Origin: Streptomyces katrae
GTDB lineage: Bacteria; Actinomycetota; Actinomycetes; Streptomycetales; Streptomycetaceae
DNA: 64,000 nt
Direction: 5' to 3'
Assembly (NCBI RefSeq): GCF_000717655.1
Contig: NZ_JNZY01000030.1
Location: 20,026 to 84,025, forward strand
This document shows, one piece after another, positions 36,720 to 46,033 of this stretch. Made by a program: the position numbers and the translations under genes. How positions within the stretch are numbered: position 1 is the stretch's first letter; every line of letters begins with the position of its first letter. Under the pieces are notes generated by a model. The model made no database searches and was not told the origin of the DNA. It worked only from the letters and a program-made list of their open reading frames with translations.

Positions 36720-37829
36720 TCAGGCCTGGATGCGGTTGCTCATCCACACCAGCATCGGCGGGATCTCGCGGCGCCACGTGTTGAAGTTGTGGCCGCCGCT
36801 GTCGAGGATGATCGAGGAGACCCGGTCCGGGCCCTTGACCAGCTTGATGAACTTCTTGGTGTCGCCGAGGTTCGGCTCCCCCTGCTCGCTGCTGGTGACC
36901 AGGAAGGACGTACCCGACGGCTGCTTGTGCTCGATGCTGTGCAGGACGTCCGCACGCTTCTTCAACTTGTCGTCGCCCTGGAACAGGTTGCCGGTCGTCG
37001 CGTCGTTCGCGGCGTCGTAGTACGCGGACAGACCCGCGGCGGCGCCGAAGGTCTGCGGGTAGTGCGCGGCGATCTTCAGGGCGCAGTAGCCGCCCGTGGA
37101 GTTGCCGATGAAGCCCATGTTCTGCGGCTTCTTGCCGACCCGGAAGGTGTCCTGGATGGCCTGCGGCAGGTCCTGGCCGAAGAAGGTCTCGGTCTGCGGT
37201 CCGCCGGGTATGTCCACGCACTCGGTGTCACGCGGCGGCGCGATCGTCGGGCGCAGCATCACCAGGATCATCGGCTTCATCTTGCCCGCCTTGGCCTGCT
37301 TGAAGGCCGTCATCGGGTAGTTCAGCCCTTTGATCAGGTTCTCGGCGGTGCCCGGATACCCCGTCAGCACGATGGAGGCCGGAAAGTTCTTGTCCTTGTG
37401 CTGCGGCTGGAAGTACTCCGGCGGCAGCCACACGTACCCGGGGCTCGTTATTTTCGACTTCTGCCCGGTTATGGCAACCTTCAGGATCTGTCCGCCCACC
37501 TGGGGCTGGGCGCCGCCCGGCACGTCGAGCTTCTGCTTGTCGACGACCTTGATGTCCTTGCTGCTCATCGAGTGGTCCACGACCTTGCCGACAGATGTCT
37601 GCTGGCCGAACAGGTCCGCCCACGAGCCGTAGAAGGAGAAGGACTTGTTCGCCGCCAGGCCGACGGCCGAGAACAGCGCCAGCTGGGTCGCGAGCAGGAG
37701 GCCGATCCGGCCGAGCAGCGCACGCCAGGTGCGGCCCGAGAGCCGGGGCCAGAACCACACCGTGGCTGCGAACAGCAGCACACCGGCGACGATGGCCAGC
37801 GCCAGAACCGTATTACTGGTGAGACCCAT
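36720..37829 (-). CDS. Membrane-anchored esterase-fold (PF00756-like) hydrolase
   Basis: 369-aa protein. Two N-terminal membrane helices (NTVLALAIVAGVLLFAATVWFW, IGLLLATQLALFSAVGLA) anchor an extracytoplasmic alpha/beta-hydrolase. It has the nucleophile elbow GNSTGGYCALKIAA, an upstream YPGTAENL oxyanion region and a late His in ILDSGGHNFNTWRRE. The fold resembles esterase D and mycolyltransferases, but Streptomyces lacks mycolates; the substrate is unknown. It is divergent from mprF, and I recall both genes being SigE-dependent in S. coelicolor, which would make it an envelope-stress effector. Confidence 0.83.
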   Translation of the reverse strand: MGLTSNTVLALAIVAGVLLFAATVWFWPRLSGRTWRALLGRIGLLLATQLALFSAVGLAANKSFSFYGSWADLFGQQTSVGKVVDHSMSSKDIKVVDKQKLDVPGGAQPQVGGQILKVAITGQKSKITSPGYVWLPPEYFQPQHKDKNFPASIVLTGYPGTAENLIKGLNYPMTAFKQAKAGKMKPMILVMLRPTIAPPRDTECVDIPGGPQTETFFGQDLPQAIQDTFRVGKKPQNMGFIGNSTGGYCALKIAAHYPQTFGAAAGLSAYYDAANDATTGNLFQGDDKLKKRADVLHSIEHKQPSGTSFLVTSSEQGEPNLGDTKKFIKLVKGPDRVSSIILDSGGHNFNTWRREIPPMLVWMSNRIQA

Positions 37830-37881
37830 GAGCAGTCAGTCGACTTTCTGATGGCAGGACTAGTTTTTCTCGGCGGAAGAG

Positions 37882-37910
37882 TGAACCCGCTGGACCCGGA
37901 TGTCGTCCTA
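37882..37910 (+). promoter_or_regulatory. Candidate SigE-dependent promoter of mprF
   Basis: TGAAC at 37882-37886 (SigE -35 consensus GGAAC, as I recall) is followed after 17 nt by CGTCCTA at 37904-37910, resembling the GTC-containing -10. The start codon lies 71 nt downstream. One -35 mismatch and a long spacer lower confidence. Confidence 0.4.
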
Positions 37911-37981
37911 GTGGACGCACCACACTCCGGAGGCTGTCGCGGCCTTCGGCCACATGATCTCTCGCGGAGCAACGGGAAGCG

Positions 37982-39841
37982 ATGTCTAGCAGGATAGATG
38001 GCGATAAGTCGGGACAGGTTCCGAAGCAGGTCCGCCGAATCTTCCGCGGCCCACGACCGGAGACGGTGCCCGGCCTGGTAGGTACGGCCGTCATGATCGT
38101 CGGCCTTCTGGACATCGCGGCGGGCGTGTTCCCGCGGTTCCGGCACAGCCGGTTCCACGCGGTCACCGAGGTGCTGCCCGGTTCGCTGGGCCCGTTCGCA
38201 GCCGCCCTCGCCCTCAGCGCGGGCGTCCTGCTGCTCCTGCTCGCCCACGGCCTCAAGCGCCGCAAGCGCCGTGCCTGGCGGGCCGCCGTCGTCCTGCTCC
38301 CGGCGGGCGCCGTGGCGCAGTTCACGTACCGGCACTCCGTCATCGGAGTCGTCATCGCGGCGGTCCTCCTCGGGCTGATCCTGCGGCACCAGAGTGAATT
38401 CAAGGCGCTGCCGGACCCGCGCAGCCGCTGGAAGGCGCTCGCCAACTTCGTGCTGATGAGCGCGGGCTCCATCGGCCTCGGTCTGGTCATCGTCAACTCC
38501 CACCCGGGCCGCGTCGTCGGCCATCCGGGTATTTACGAGCAGATCAGCCACGTCGTGTACGGCCTCTTCGGCTTCGAGGGCCCCGTCGACTACGCCGGCC
38601 GCGTGTCCTGGACCGTGGGCTACTCCCTCGGCGCCCTCGGCATGCTGACCGCGCTCACCACCATCTACCTGGCCTTCCGCCCCGAGCACCCGGCCGCCCA
38701 ACTCACCGCCGACGACGAGCTCAAGCTCCGCGAGCTGCTCGCCAAGCACGGCGGCCGCGACTCGCTCGGCCACTTCGCGCTCCGCCGCGACAAGGCCGTC
38801 GTCTTCTCCCCCAGCGGCAAGGCCGCCGTCACCTACCGCGTCGTCTCCGGCGTGATGCTCGCCTCCGGCGACCCCATCGGCGACGTCGAGGCCTGGCCCG
38901 GCGCCATCGAGCGGTTCATGGAGGAGGCCAAGGCCCACTCCTGGACCCCGGCCGTCATGGGCTGCAGCGAGACCGGCGGCGAGGTGTGGACCCGCGAGAC
39001 CGGTCTGGACGCCCTGGAGCTCGGCGACGAGGCGATCGTCGACGTCAAAGACTTCTCCCTCTCCGGACGGGCCATGCGCAACGTCCGCCAGATGGTGAAG
39101 CGCATCGAGCGCAACGGCTACACCACCAAGGTCCGCCGGGTCAGCGAGCTGACCGACGAGGAGCTGGAGCAGGTACGGGGCGCCGCCGACGCCTGGCGCG
39201 GCACCGACACCGAGCGCGGCTTCTCCATGGCCCTCGGCCGCGTCGGCGACCCGGGCGACGGCGACTGCTACATCGCCACCGCCCACCGCGTGGAGGAGGG
39301 CGACGCCAGCCCGTTCGGCGACCTCAAGGCCGTCCTGCACTTCGTCCCCTGGGGCAAGGACGGCATGTCGCTGGAGCTGATGCGCCGCGACCGCGCCGCC
39401 GATCCCGGCATGAACGAGCTGCTGATCGTCGCCTCCCTGGAGGCCTCGCCGTCCCTCGGCATCGAGAAGGTCTCGCTGAACTTCGCGATGTTCCGCTCGG
39501 CCCTGGCCCGCGGCGAGAAGATCGGCGCAGGACCGGTCCTGCGGATGTGGCGCAGCCTGCTGGTGTTCCTGTCGCGCTGGTTCCAGATCGAGTCGCTGTA
39601 CAAGTTCAACGCCAAGTTCAAGCCCCGCTGGGAGCCCCGCTTCGTGGTCTTCCGCACCACCCGCGACCTGCCCCGCATCGGCTTCGCCGCGATGCAGGCC
39701 GAGGGCTTCGTCACGCTGGCCCTGCCCCGGCTGTTCGCCAGCCGGCGCCGCCCCAAGCCGGTCCGCACCTGCGCCCACACGCACCTGACCGCGAAGGTCC
39801 CGGCCCAGGTTCAGCCCGAACGCGAGGTCCAGGTCGCCTGA
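37982..39841 (+). CDS. mprF: MprF-like phosphatidylglycerol lysyltransferase (DUF2156)
   Basis: 619-aa membrane enzyme predicted to transfer lysine (or another amino acid) from tRNA to phosphatidylglycerol, lowering surface negative charge and resisting cationic peptides. Five or six helices in the first 245 residues are followed by the GNAT-like catalytic domain: FALRRDKAVVFSPSGKAAVTYRVVSGVMLASGDPIG, MVKRIERNGYTTKVRRVSEL, MSLELMRRDRAADPGMNELLI and NFAMFRSALARGEKIG. The flippase part is shorter than in S. aureus MprF. No lysyl-tRNA synthetase is fused, unlike mycobacterial LysX. Confidence 0.9.
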   Translation: MSSRIDGDKSGQVPKQVRRIFRGPRPETVPGLVGTAVMIVGLLDIAAGVFPRFRHSRFHAVTEVLPGSLGPFAAALALSAGVLLLLLAHGLKRRKRRAWRAAVVLLPAGAVAQFTYRHSVIGVVIAAVLLGLILRHQSEFKALPDPRSRWKALANFVLMSAGSIGLGLVIVNSHPGRVVGHPGIYEQISHVVYGLFGFEGPVDYAGRVSWTVGYSLGALGMLTALTTIYLAFRPEHPAAQLTADDELKLRELLAKHGGRDSLGHFALRRDKAVVFSPSGKAAVTYRVVSGVMLASGDPIGDVEAWPGAIERFMEEAKAHSWTPAVMGCSETGGEVWTRETGLDALELGDEAIVDVKDFSLSGRAMRNVRQMVKRIERNGYTTKVRRVSELTDEELEQVRGAADAWRGTDTERGFSMALGRVGDPGDGDCYIATAHRVEEGDASPFGDLKAVLHFVPWGKDGMSLELMRRDRAADPGMNELLIVASLEASPSLGIEKVSLNFAMFRSALARGEKIGAGPVLRMWRSLLVFLSRWFQIESLYKFNAKFKPRWEPRFVVFRTTRDLPRIGFAAMQAEGFVTLALPRLFASRRRPKPVRTCAHTHLTAKVPAQVQPEREVQVA

Positions 39842-39872
39842 CCCCCGGCCCGGGCCCCCGCGCCCCGGCCCC

Positions 39873-39914
39873 CCGGAGCCCGGCCCGCCGCACCCGCGGC
39901 GCGCCGGGCTCCGG
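39873..39914 (+). terminator. Hairpin after mprF
   Basis: A perfect 12-bp inverted repeat (39873-39884 and 39903-39914) around an 18-nt loop lies 32 nt past the mprF stop. No T-run, so termination is likely but weakly supported. The rest of the gap before folP is GC-rich with no gene. Confidence 0.5.
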
Positions 39915-40025
39915 CGTTTCCGCGCAAGGGCTCGGGGGTTTTCGCCTACGGGCTCCCGCGTTCGCGCACCCGGGCGCCGGAACCCGCGTACGGCCCGGTC
40001 AGGGACGCGGCCCTACCCTGGAGCC

Positions 40026-40898
40026 ATGAACATCAAGCGCGGGGCCGCCGGCAGGGGCCGGGTCGCAGGCCTGCCGGAATGGGACCGCTGCGGGGTCATG
40101 GGCGTCGTCAACGTCACCCCGGACTCCTTCTCCGACGGCGGGCGCTGGTTCGACACCACCGCCGCCGTCAAGCGCGGCCTCGACCTCGTCGCCCAGGGCG
40201 CCGACCTCGTCGACGTGGGCGGCGAGTCGACCCGCCCGGGCGCCTCCCGCGTGGACGAGGAGGAGGAGCTGCGCCGCGTCGTCCCCGTGGTGCGCGGCCT
40301 GGCCTCCGAGGGGGTCACCGTCTCCGTCGACACCATGCGGGCCTCCGTCGCCGCCCAGGCCGTCGCCGCCGGCGCGCTGCTGGTCAACGACGTCAGCGGC
40401 GGGCTCGCCGACCCCGGCATGATCCCGGCCGTGGCCGCCGCCGAGGTGCCGTTCGTCGTCATGCACTGGCGCGGCTTCAGCGACGGCATGAACCGCCTCG
40501 CCGTCTACGAGGACGTCCTCGCGGAGGTCACCGCCGAGCTCCGCACCCGCATCGACGCGGTCGTGGCCGGCGGGATCGCCCCCGAGCGGCTCGTCGTCGA
40601 CCCCGGCCTCGGCTTCGCGAAGATGGCCGAGCACGACCTCGCCCTCGTCGCCCACCTCCCCGAGCTGCGCGCCCTCGGTTTCCCGCTGCTGGTAGCCGCC
40701 TCGCGGAAGCGTTTCCTCGGCCGGATCCTGGCCGGCGCCGCCGACGCCGCCCCGCCGCCCGCCCGCGAGCGCGACGCCGCCACCGCCGCCGTTTCCGCCA
40801 TCGCCGCCCACCAGGGCGCCTGGGCCGTACGGGTCCACGAGGTACGGGCGACCGCCGACGCGGTTCGGGTGGCCCGCGCCGTGGAAGGGGCCCTGTGA
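40026..40898 (+). CDS. folP: Dihydropteroate synthase
   Basis: 290-aa TIM-barrel enzyme condensing p-aminobenzoate with dihydropterin pyrophosphate; the sulfonamide target. Signature motifs are all present: VMGVVNVTPDSFSDGGRWFD, DLVDVGGESTRPGAS, VSVDTMRASV, LLVNDVSGG, VVDPGLGFAK and LLVAASRKRFLG. TACCCT ends 6 nt before the ATG, leaderless-type spacing. It heads the folate gene run folP-NTF2-folB-folK-DUF3180. Confidence 0.95.
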   Translation: MNIKRGAAGRGRVAGLPEWDRCGVMGVVNVTPDSFSDGGRWFDTTAAVKRGLDLVAQGADLVDVGGESTRPGASRVDEEEELRRVVPVVRGLASEGVTVSVDTMRASVAAQAVAAGALLVNDVSGGLADPGMIPAVAAAEVPFVVMHWRGFSDGMNRLAVYEDVLAEVTAELRTRIDAVVAGGIAPERLVVDPGLGFAKMAEHDLALVAHLPELRALGFPLLVAASRKRFLGRILAGAADAAPPPARERDAATAAVSAIAAHQGAWAVRVHEVRATADAVRVARAVEGAL

Positions 40899-40947
40899 TC
40901 CGCCCCGCCGGCGGAGGGACCCGTACGGCAGCCAGGAGAGGGGAACG

Positions 40948-41391
40948 GTGAGCCTTACCGACATCGAAGCCGTCGAAGAGGTCAACACGGCCTTCTACGA
41001 GGCCATGGAGCGGGGGGACTTCGACGCACTGTCGGCGCTCTGGCTCGAGGACGAGATCTCCTGCGTGCACCCGGGCTGGCCGGTGCTCTCGGGCCGCGGC
41101 GAGGTGCTGCGCTCGTACGCGCTGATCATGTCCCACACCGACTACATCCAGTTCTTCCTCACCGACACGAAAGTCGCCGTCATAGGCGACACCGCACTGG
41201 TGACGTGCACGGAGAACATCCTCAGCGGCGGGCCCGCCGAGGACGGCGGAGAGCTCGGCCCGCTCGTCGGCCAGCTGGTCGTCGCCACGAATGTGTTCCG
41301 ACGCACATCCGGGGGCTGGCGGCTCTGGTCCCACCACGGTTCTCCCGTCCTGACGGACTCCGACGAGGACGAGGAGGAGGACTCCGCCTGA
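40948..41391 (+). CDS. SnoaL/NTF2-like protein in the folate cluster
   Basis: 147-aa cone-fold protein. EEVNTAFYEAMERGDFDALSALWLEDEISCVHPGWPVLSGRGEVLRSYA is the typical NTF2-like N-terminus, and GGWRLWSHHGSPV the closing strand; the last 12 residues are almost all Asp/Glu. The GTG at 40948 has AGGAGAGG upstream. It lies in the same orientation between folP and folB in Streptomyces generally, as I recall, so a folate-related role is possible, but no reaction is known to me. Confidence 0.85.
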   Translation: MSLTDIEAVEEVNTAFYEAMERGDFDALSALWLEDEISCVHPGWPVLSGRGEVLRSYALIMSHTDYIQFFLTDTKVAVIGDTALVTCTENILSGGPAEDGGELGPLVGQLVVATNVFRRTSGGWRLWSHHGSPVLTDSDEDEEEDSA

Positions 41392-41521
41392 CCCCTCCGG
41401 CGGGATCCGGGGGCTTTCGCAGGTAAATTCGAAGACGGACGACGCCGACCGCACTCGGCGTAGGCCCATGGATCCGGGGAGTCCCGGACCGGAAGCACCT
41501 ACGAAAGCAGGAGTGATTCGC

Positions 41522-41881
41522 GTGGATCGTGTCGCGCTGCGCGGCCTCAAGGCTCGCGGGCACCACGGCGTCTTCCCCCGGGAACGCGAGGAAGGCCAGA
41601 CCTTCATCGTCGACCTGGTGCTCCACATCGACACCCGCCCCGCGGCGGCCGACGACGACCTGGCGAAAACCGTGCATTACGGGGTAGTCGCGGAGGAAGT
41701 CGTCGATGTGGTCCAGGGAGAGCCCGTCGACCTGATCGAGACCCTCGCCGAGCGGATCGCCCAGCAGTGCCTGAAGCACGAAGCGGTCGCAGAGGTGGAG
41801 GTCGTCGTCCACAAACCGGACGCCCCCATCACCGTCCCCTTCGACGACGTGACCATCACGATCACCCGGAGCCGCGTGTGA
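41522..41881 (+). CDS. folB: Dihydroneopterin aldolase
   Basis: 119-aa enzyme converting dihydroneopterin to 6-hydroxymethyl-dihydropterin and glycolaldehyde. RVALRGLKARGHHGVFPREREEGQTFIVDLVLH and TVHYGVVAEEVV carry the conserved Glu/Tyr features, and HKPDAPI the late Lys. Of three possible starts (41468, 41513, 41522) the GTG at 41522 is chosen: AGGAG at 41509-41513 is 8 nt upstream, and the protein then has the usual length. The stop overlaps the folK start (GTGA). Confidence 0.94.
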   Translation: MDRVALRGLKARGHHGVFPREREEGQTFIVDLVLHIDTRPAAADDDLAKTVHYGVVAEEVVDVVQGEPVDLIETLAERIAQQCLKHEAVAEVEVVVHKPDAPITVPFDDVTITITRSRV

Positions 41882-42486
41882 ACAACGGACTGAACGCCCA
41901 GAGCGACCCCACCGTCCAGCCGGTGCCCGCATCCGTCGTGGAGACGGTGGATGCGGCCGACACGACCCTGTCCAACCCGAAGTGGGCCGTCATCGCGCTC
42001 GGCGCGAACCTCGGCAACCGCCTGGAGACCCTCCAGGGCGCCATCGACGCCCTCGGCGACACCCCCGGCATGCGGGTCAAGGCCGTCTCCCCCGTCTACG
42101 AGACCGAGCCGTGGGGCGTCGAGCCCGGCTCCCAGCCGTCGTACCTCAACGCGGTCGTCCGCGTACGGACCACGCTGCCCCCGTCTTCCCTGCTGGAGCG
42201 CGGCCACGCCATCGAAGAGGCCTTCGACCGCGTCCGCGACGAGCGCTGGGGCCCGCGCACCATCGACGTCGACATCGTGTCGTACGCCGAGGTGGTATCG
42301 GCCGACCCGGTCCTCACCCTCCCCCACCCGCGGGCCCACCAGCGGGCCTTCGTCCTGGCCCCGTGGAACGACATCGACCCCGGGGCGCAGATCCCCGGGC
42401 ACGGCCCGGTCGCGTCCCTGCTGGCCGGAATCGGCCTGGTCGGCGTCACGCCGCGGCCGGACCTGGAACTCCGCCTCCCCGAGTAG
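41878..42486 (+). CDS. folK: 6-hydroxymethyl-7,8-dihydropterin pyrophosphokinase
   Basis: 202-aa HPPK supplying the pyrophosphorylated pterin to FolP. The core starts at AVIALGANLGNRLETLQGAI; RWGPRTIDVDIV carries the two metal-binding Asp residues and LPHPRAHQRAFVLAPWNDI closes the fold. The first 30 residues are a Thr/Val/Pro-rich extension not found in E. coli FolK. The GTG start overlaps folB by 4 nt. Confidence 0.94.
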   Translation: MNNGLNAQSDPTVQPVPASVVETVDAADTTLSNPKWAVIALGANLGNRLETLQGAIDALGDTPGMRVKAVSPVYETEPWGVEPGSQPSYLNAVVRVRTTLPPSSLLERGHAIEEAFDRVRDERWGPRTIDVDIVSYAEVVSADPVLTLPHPRAHQRAFVLAPWNDIDPGAQIPGHGPVASLLAGIGLVGVTPRPDLELRLPE

Positions 42487-42558
42487 TCGTTAACCTGTGG
42501 CTGCAGCCTGTGGACTGCGGCGGCTGACGACTTGGCGCGGAAAGCGGGGAACGGGCAC

Positions 42559-43047
42559 GTGAAGCAACTGAGGCCGGCGGTCCTGGCGGGGATCTTCGCC
42601 GTCGCCGGGGTGCTGTCCTGGGCGGGCGCCCGGCTGTGGAACGCGTACGGGACCCTGCCGGGCGTCCCGCTGGCCGCGCCCATCGTCCTCGGCGCCATCG
42701 CGGTCGTCCTGCTGGCCACCGCCCTCTCGCTGCGGTCCCGCCTCAAGGCCCAGCGCGAGCGGCGGCCGGGCGCCAAGGGCGTGGAGCCGCTGATGGCGGC
42801 CCGCGCGGTCGTCTTCGGACAGGCCAGCGCCCTCGTGGCGGCCCTCGTGGCGGGCATGTACGGCGGCGTGGGCGCCTTCCTGTGGGCCAACGGCCTGGAG
42901 GTACCCGCCCGCCGCGACCAGGCCTGGTACGCCGCCTTCTCGGTCCTGGCCGGGGCGGCGGTCATCGCCGCCGCCCTCTTCCTGGAGCACGTCCTGAAGC
43001 TCCCGGAAGACGACGACACCAGCCCCCACTCCCCCTCCCGCGCCTGA
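42559..43047 (+). CDS. DUF3180 membrane protein
   Basis: 162-aa membrane protein with four predicted helices (LAGIFAVAGVLSWAGARLW, PIVLGAIAVVLLATALSL, FGQASALVAALVAGMYGGVGAFL, AAFSVLAGAAVIAAALFL). It matches the DUF3180 family found next to folK throughout actinobacteria. The GTG at 42559 is chosen because GGGGA lies 8 nt upstream; a TTG at 42532 is also in frame. Function unknown. A role in pterin or folate transport would fit the position but is unproven. Confidence 0.86.
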   Translation: MKQLRPAVLAGIFAVAGVLSWAGARLWNAYGTLPGVPLAAPIVLGAIAVVLLATALSLRSRLKAQRERRPGAKGVEPLMAARAVVFGQASALVAALVAGMYGGVGAFLWANGLEVPARRDQAWYAAFSVLAGAAVIAAALFLEHVLKLPEDDDTSPHSPSRA

Positions 43048-43094
43048 AGCGGCCTCCGGCCGGGGCCGGGGGCCGGGGTCAGCTGGTCAGCTGG

Positions 43095-43703
43095 TCAGCG
43101 CGCCATGATCAGGCTCATGGCCTCGTTGCGGGTCGCGGGGTCGCGGAGCTGGCCGCGGACCGCCGAGGTGATGGTCTTCGCGCCGGGCTTGCGGACCCCG
43201 CGCATCGTCATGCACATGTGCTCGCACTCGATGACGACGATGACCCCGCGCGGCTCCAGGATCTCCATCAGGGAGTCCGCTATCTGCGTGGTCAGCCGCT
43301 CCTGCACCTGCGGGCGGCGGGCGAACACGTCCACGAGGCGGGCCAGCTTCGACAGGCCGGTGATCTTGCCGTCGGTGGACGGGATGTAGCCGACGTGCGC
43401 GACGCCGTGGAACGGCACGAGATGATGTTCGCAGTTGCTCATGACCTCGATGTCCTTGACCAGGACCATCTCGTCGTGGCCCAGGTCGAACGTGGTCGTC
43501 AGGACCTCTTCGGGCTTCTGGTAGAGGCCGGCGAATATCTCCTTGTACGCCCGCGCCACGCGCGCCGGGGTTTCGAGGAGGCCTTCGCGGTCCGGGTCCT
43601 CGCCGACCGCGATCAGAAGTTCGCGGACCGCCGCCTCGGCGCGCTTCTCGTCGAACTCGCCGATCGTGCCCTCGTCACCGGTCAGGGTCACTGGGTCGGT
43701 CAT
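43095..43703 (-). CDS. folE: GTP cyclohydrolase I
   Basis: 202-aa enzyme converting GTP to dihydroneopterin triphosphate, the entry to folate synthesis. Zinc ligands are Cys91 and His94 in [11 protein letters not shown] and Cys164 in [31 protein letters not shown] and the C-terminal RNEAMSLI are conserved. The ATG at 43703 follows GGAAGAG. It is convergent with DUF3180 and lies downstream of ftsH, from which the terminator at 43750-43787 separates it. Confidence 0.96.
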   Translation of the reverse strand: MTDPVTLTGDEGTIGEFDEKRAEAAVRELLIAVGEDPDREGLLETPARVARAYKEIFAGLYQKPEEVLTTTFDLGHDEMVLVKDIEVMSNCEHHLVPFHGVAHVGYIPSTDGKITGLSKLARLVDVFARRPQVQERLTTQIADSLMEILEPRGVIVVIECEHMCMTMRGVRKPGAKTITSAVRGQLRDPATRNEAMSLIMAR

Positions 43704-43749
43704 CTCTTCCTCGTTCCTGTGTGCACTGGCGCTCGCGGACACGCAAAAG

Positions 43750-43787
43750 TGCCGCGCCCCCCAGGCTAGAACCTGGGGGGCGCGGCA
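43750..43787 (-). terminator. Rho-independent terminator of ftsH
   Basis: A perfect 16-bp stem (43750-43765 with 43772-43787) and 6-nt loop are followed on the minus strand by CTTTTGCG, 28 nt past the ftsH stop. It lies about 50 bp upstream of folE, so folE must have its own promoter or depend on read-through. Confidence 0.88.
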
Positions 43788-43814
43788 TCCATTCCGGGAC
43801 GGTCCGGCCGAGGG

Positions 43815-45836
43815 CTACTCGGCGCGGTCCTCCGGGGACGGCTCCTTCTCCACGGACACGGCCGGCGCGCTCGCCGCCGTGCCGTTCGCCGAGTTCGTCA
43901 GCTGGAGCTCCTTGGGAGAGAGCACCGGCGGACGGGTCGACGGGGTGCGGTGCGAAGAGCCGGTCCACGCCGGGCGGGCCGGGCGCTTCACGATCGTCGA
44001 GAAGACCTCGGCGATCTCCTCCTTGCCCAGCGTCTCCTTCTCGAGGAGCGCGAGGACCAGGTTGTCGAGGACGTCGCGGTTCTCGACCAGGATCTCCCAG
44101 GCCTCGTTGTGCGCGGTCTCGATGAGCTTCTTGACCTCTTCGTCGACCAGCGCCGCGACCTCTTCCGAGTAGTCCCGCGGGTGCGACATCTCGCGGCCCA
44201 GGAACGGCTCGGTGTTGTCCCCGCCGAACTTGATCGCGCCGAGGCGCTCGGTCATGCCGTACTGGGTCACCATCGCGCGGGCCGTCGCCGTGGCCTTCTC
44301 GATGTCGTTCGCCGCGCCGGTGGTCGGGTCGTGGAAGACCAGCTCCTCGGCCGCGCGCCCGCCCAGCATGTACGCGAGCTGGTCGAGCATCTCGTTGCGC
44401 GTGGTCGAGTACTTGTCCTCGTCGGGCAGGACCATGGTGTAACCCAGGGCCCGGCCGCGGGACAGGATCGTGATCTTGTGGACCGGGTCGGAGTTCGGGG
44501 AGGCCGCCGCGACCAGGGCGTGGCCGCCCTCGTGGTACGCGGTGATCTTCTTTTCCCGGTCCGACATGATCCGGGTCCGCTTCTGCGGGCCCGCCACGAC
44601 GCGGTCGATGGCCTCGTCCAGCATGTGGTTGTCGATCAGCTTGCGGTCCGAGCGGGCGGTCAGCAGCGCCGCCTCGTTCAGGACGTTGGACAGATCGGCA
44701 CCCGTGAAGCCGGGGGTGCGGCGGGCGACGGCCGAGAGGTCGACGTCCGGAGCGACCGGCTTGCCCTTCTGGTGGACCTTGAGGATCTCCAGACGGCCCT
44801 GCATGTCGGGACGGTCGACCGCGATCTGCCGGTCGAAGCGGCCCGGGCGCAGCAGTGCCGGGTCGAGGATGTCCGGGCGGTTCGTGGCGGCGATCAGGAT
44901 GACGCCGCCCTTCACGTCGAAGCCGTCCATCTCGACGAGCAGCTGGTTCAGGGTCTGCTCGCGCTCGTCGTGGCCGCCGCCGAGGCCCGCACCGCGGTGC
45001 CGGCCGACGGCGTCGATCTCGTCGACGAAGACGATCGCCGGGGCGTTGGCCTTGGCCTGCTCGAACAGGTCGCGGACACGCGAGGCACCGACACCGACGA
45101 ACATCTCGACGAAGTCGGAACCGGAGATCGAGTAGAACGGCACGCCCGCCTCGCCGGCGACGGCACGCGCCAGCAGGGTCTTGCCGGTGCCGGGCGGGCC
45201 GTAGAGCAGCACGCCCTTGGGGATCTTCGCCCCGACGGCCTGGAACTTGGCCGGCTCCTGCAGGAACTCCTTGATCTCGTGGAGTTCCTCGACGGCCTCG
45301 TCCGAGCCCGCGACGTCGGCGAACGTCGTCTTCGGGGTGTCCTTGGTGATGAGCTTGGCCTTGGACTTCCCGAAGTTCATCACCCGGGAGCCGCCGCCCT
45401 GCATCTGGTTCATCAGGAACAGGAAGACGACGACGATGAGGACGAAGGGCAGCAGGGAGAGCAGCACGCTGAGGAACGGGCTGGTCTTGTCCGGCGAGAC
45501 GGTGTACCCGTTCGGGATCTGACCGGCTTCGTACTTGGTCTGGAGGTCCTTGGCGAGCCCGACGCCCTGGTCCCCGATGTAGTTGGCCTGGAACTTGGTG
45601 CCGTCGTTGTCGCCGAGCTTCTGGTCCTTCTTCAGCTCGATCTTGATCATCTGGCTGTCACCGGTGGTGAGCTTGGCGCTCTCCACCTGGCCACTGTTGA
45701 TCGCCTTGATGACCTCGCTGGTCTCCACCGACTTGTAGCCGCCGCCGGAGCCGACGACGTTCATCAACACGACCACGGCGAGGACGGCCAGCACGATCCA
45801 CATGACCGGCCCACGGAAGTATCGCTTCACGTCCAT
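43815..45836 (-). CDS. ftsH: ATP-dependent zinc metalloprotease FtsH
   Basis: 673-aa membrane AAA+ protease degrading misfolded membrane proteins. A first helix ([18 protein letters not shown]), an extracytoplasmic loop and a second helix ([18 protein letters not shown]) precede the AAA domain: Walker [17 protein letters not shown], Walker [12 protein letters not shown], second region of homology [18 protein letters not shown]. The M41 peptidase motif is HEGGH, with a third ligand in the [12 protein letters not shown] region context. An 80-residue Ser/Pro-rich tail extends the C-terminus. The start at 45836 is unusual: AGGAGG is 26 nt away with a hairpin between (separate entry). Confidence 0.95.
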   Translation of the reverse strand: MDVKRYFRGPVMWIVLAVLAVVVLMNVVGSGGGYKSVETSEVIKAINSGQVESAKLTTGDSQMIKIELKKDQKLGDNDGTKFQANYIGDQGVGLAKDLQTKYEAGQIPNGYTVSPDKTSPFLSVLLSLLPFVLIVVVFLFLMNQMQGGGSRVMNFGKSKAKLITKDTPKTTFADVAGSDEAVEELHEIKEFLQEPAKFQAVGAKIPKGVLLYGPPGTGKTLLARAVAGEAGVPFYSISGSDFVEMFVGVGASRVRDLFEQAKANAPAIVFVDEIDAVGRHRGAGLGGGHDEREQTLNQLLVEMDGFDVKGGVILIAATNRPDILDPALLRPGRFDRQIAVDRPDMQGRLEILKVHQKGKPVAPDVDLSAVARRTPGFTGADLSNVLNEAALLTARSDRKLIDNHMLDEAIDRVVAGPQKRTRIMSDREKKITAYHEGGHALVAAASPNSDPVHKITILSRGRALGYTMVLPDEDKYSTTRNEMLDQLAYMLGGRAAEELVFHDPTTGAANDIEKATATARAMVTQYGMTERLGAIKFGGDNTEPFLGREMSHPRDYSEEVAALVDEEVKKLIETAHNEAWEILVENRDVLDNLVLALLEKETLGKEEIAEVFSTIVKRPARPAWTGSSHRTPSTRPPVLSPKELQLTNSANGTAASAPAVSVEKEPSPEDRAE

Positions 45837-45868
45837 CCATACGGGGCGCCAGGCGCCCCGTCCCTCCT
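45837..45868 (-). promoter_or_regulatory. ftsH translation-initiation region with hairpin between SD and start
   Basis: AGGAGG (complement of 45863-45868) lies 26 nt before the ftsH ATG, too far for normal initiation. Between them is a 21-bp perfect palindrome (45841-45861). Folded as a 9-bp stem with a 3-nt loop plus a closing pair, it leaves an effective spacing of about 5 nt. No alternative in-frame ATG, GTG or closer ribosome site is visible. Confidence 0.6.
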
Positions 45869-46008
45869 GCCCGTAGGTAAATGCTGCTGTGAGTAAAGAC
45901 TGTTCTTCGGAATGTACCCCTGTATTGTCACCCGCGGCCTCGTGGGACGGCTGACAGAACTGCTTTCCCCTGCTCCAACGGCAGGAATCGTTCCAGGGTT
46001 CCCCTGTG

Positions 46009-46030
46009 CGGGCCCCGACCGGGGCCCGCG
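46009..46030 (-). terminator. Hairpin after hpt
   Basis: A 9-bp perfect stem (46009-46017 and 46022-46030) with a GACC loop lies directly beyond the hpt stop, between hpt and ftsH. No T-run, so the two genes may be partly co-transcribed. Confidence 0.45.
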
Positions 46031-46033
46031 GCG

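Noticed and set aside
45658..45840. A 60-codon minus-strand frame starting with the ATG at 45840, overlapping the ftsH start
   Set aside because: Its Arg/Gly-rich translation is an out-of-frame reading of the ftsH N-terminus, and it has no better ribosome site than ftsH.
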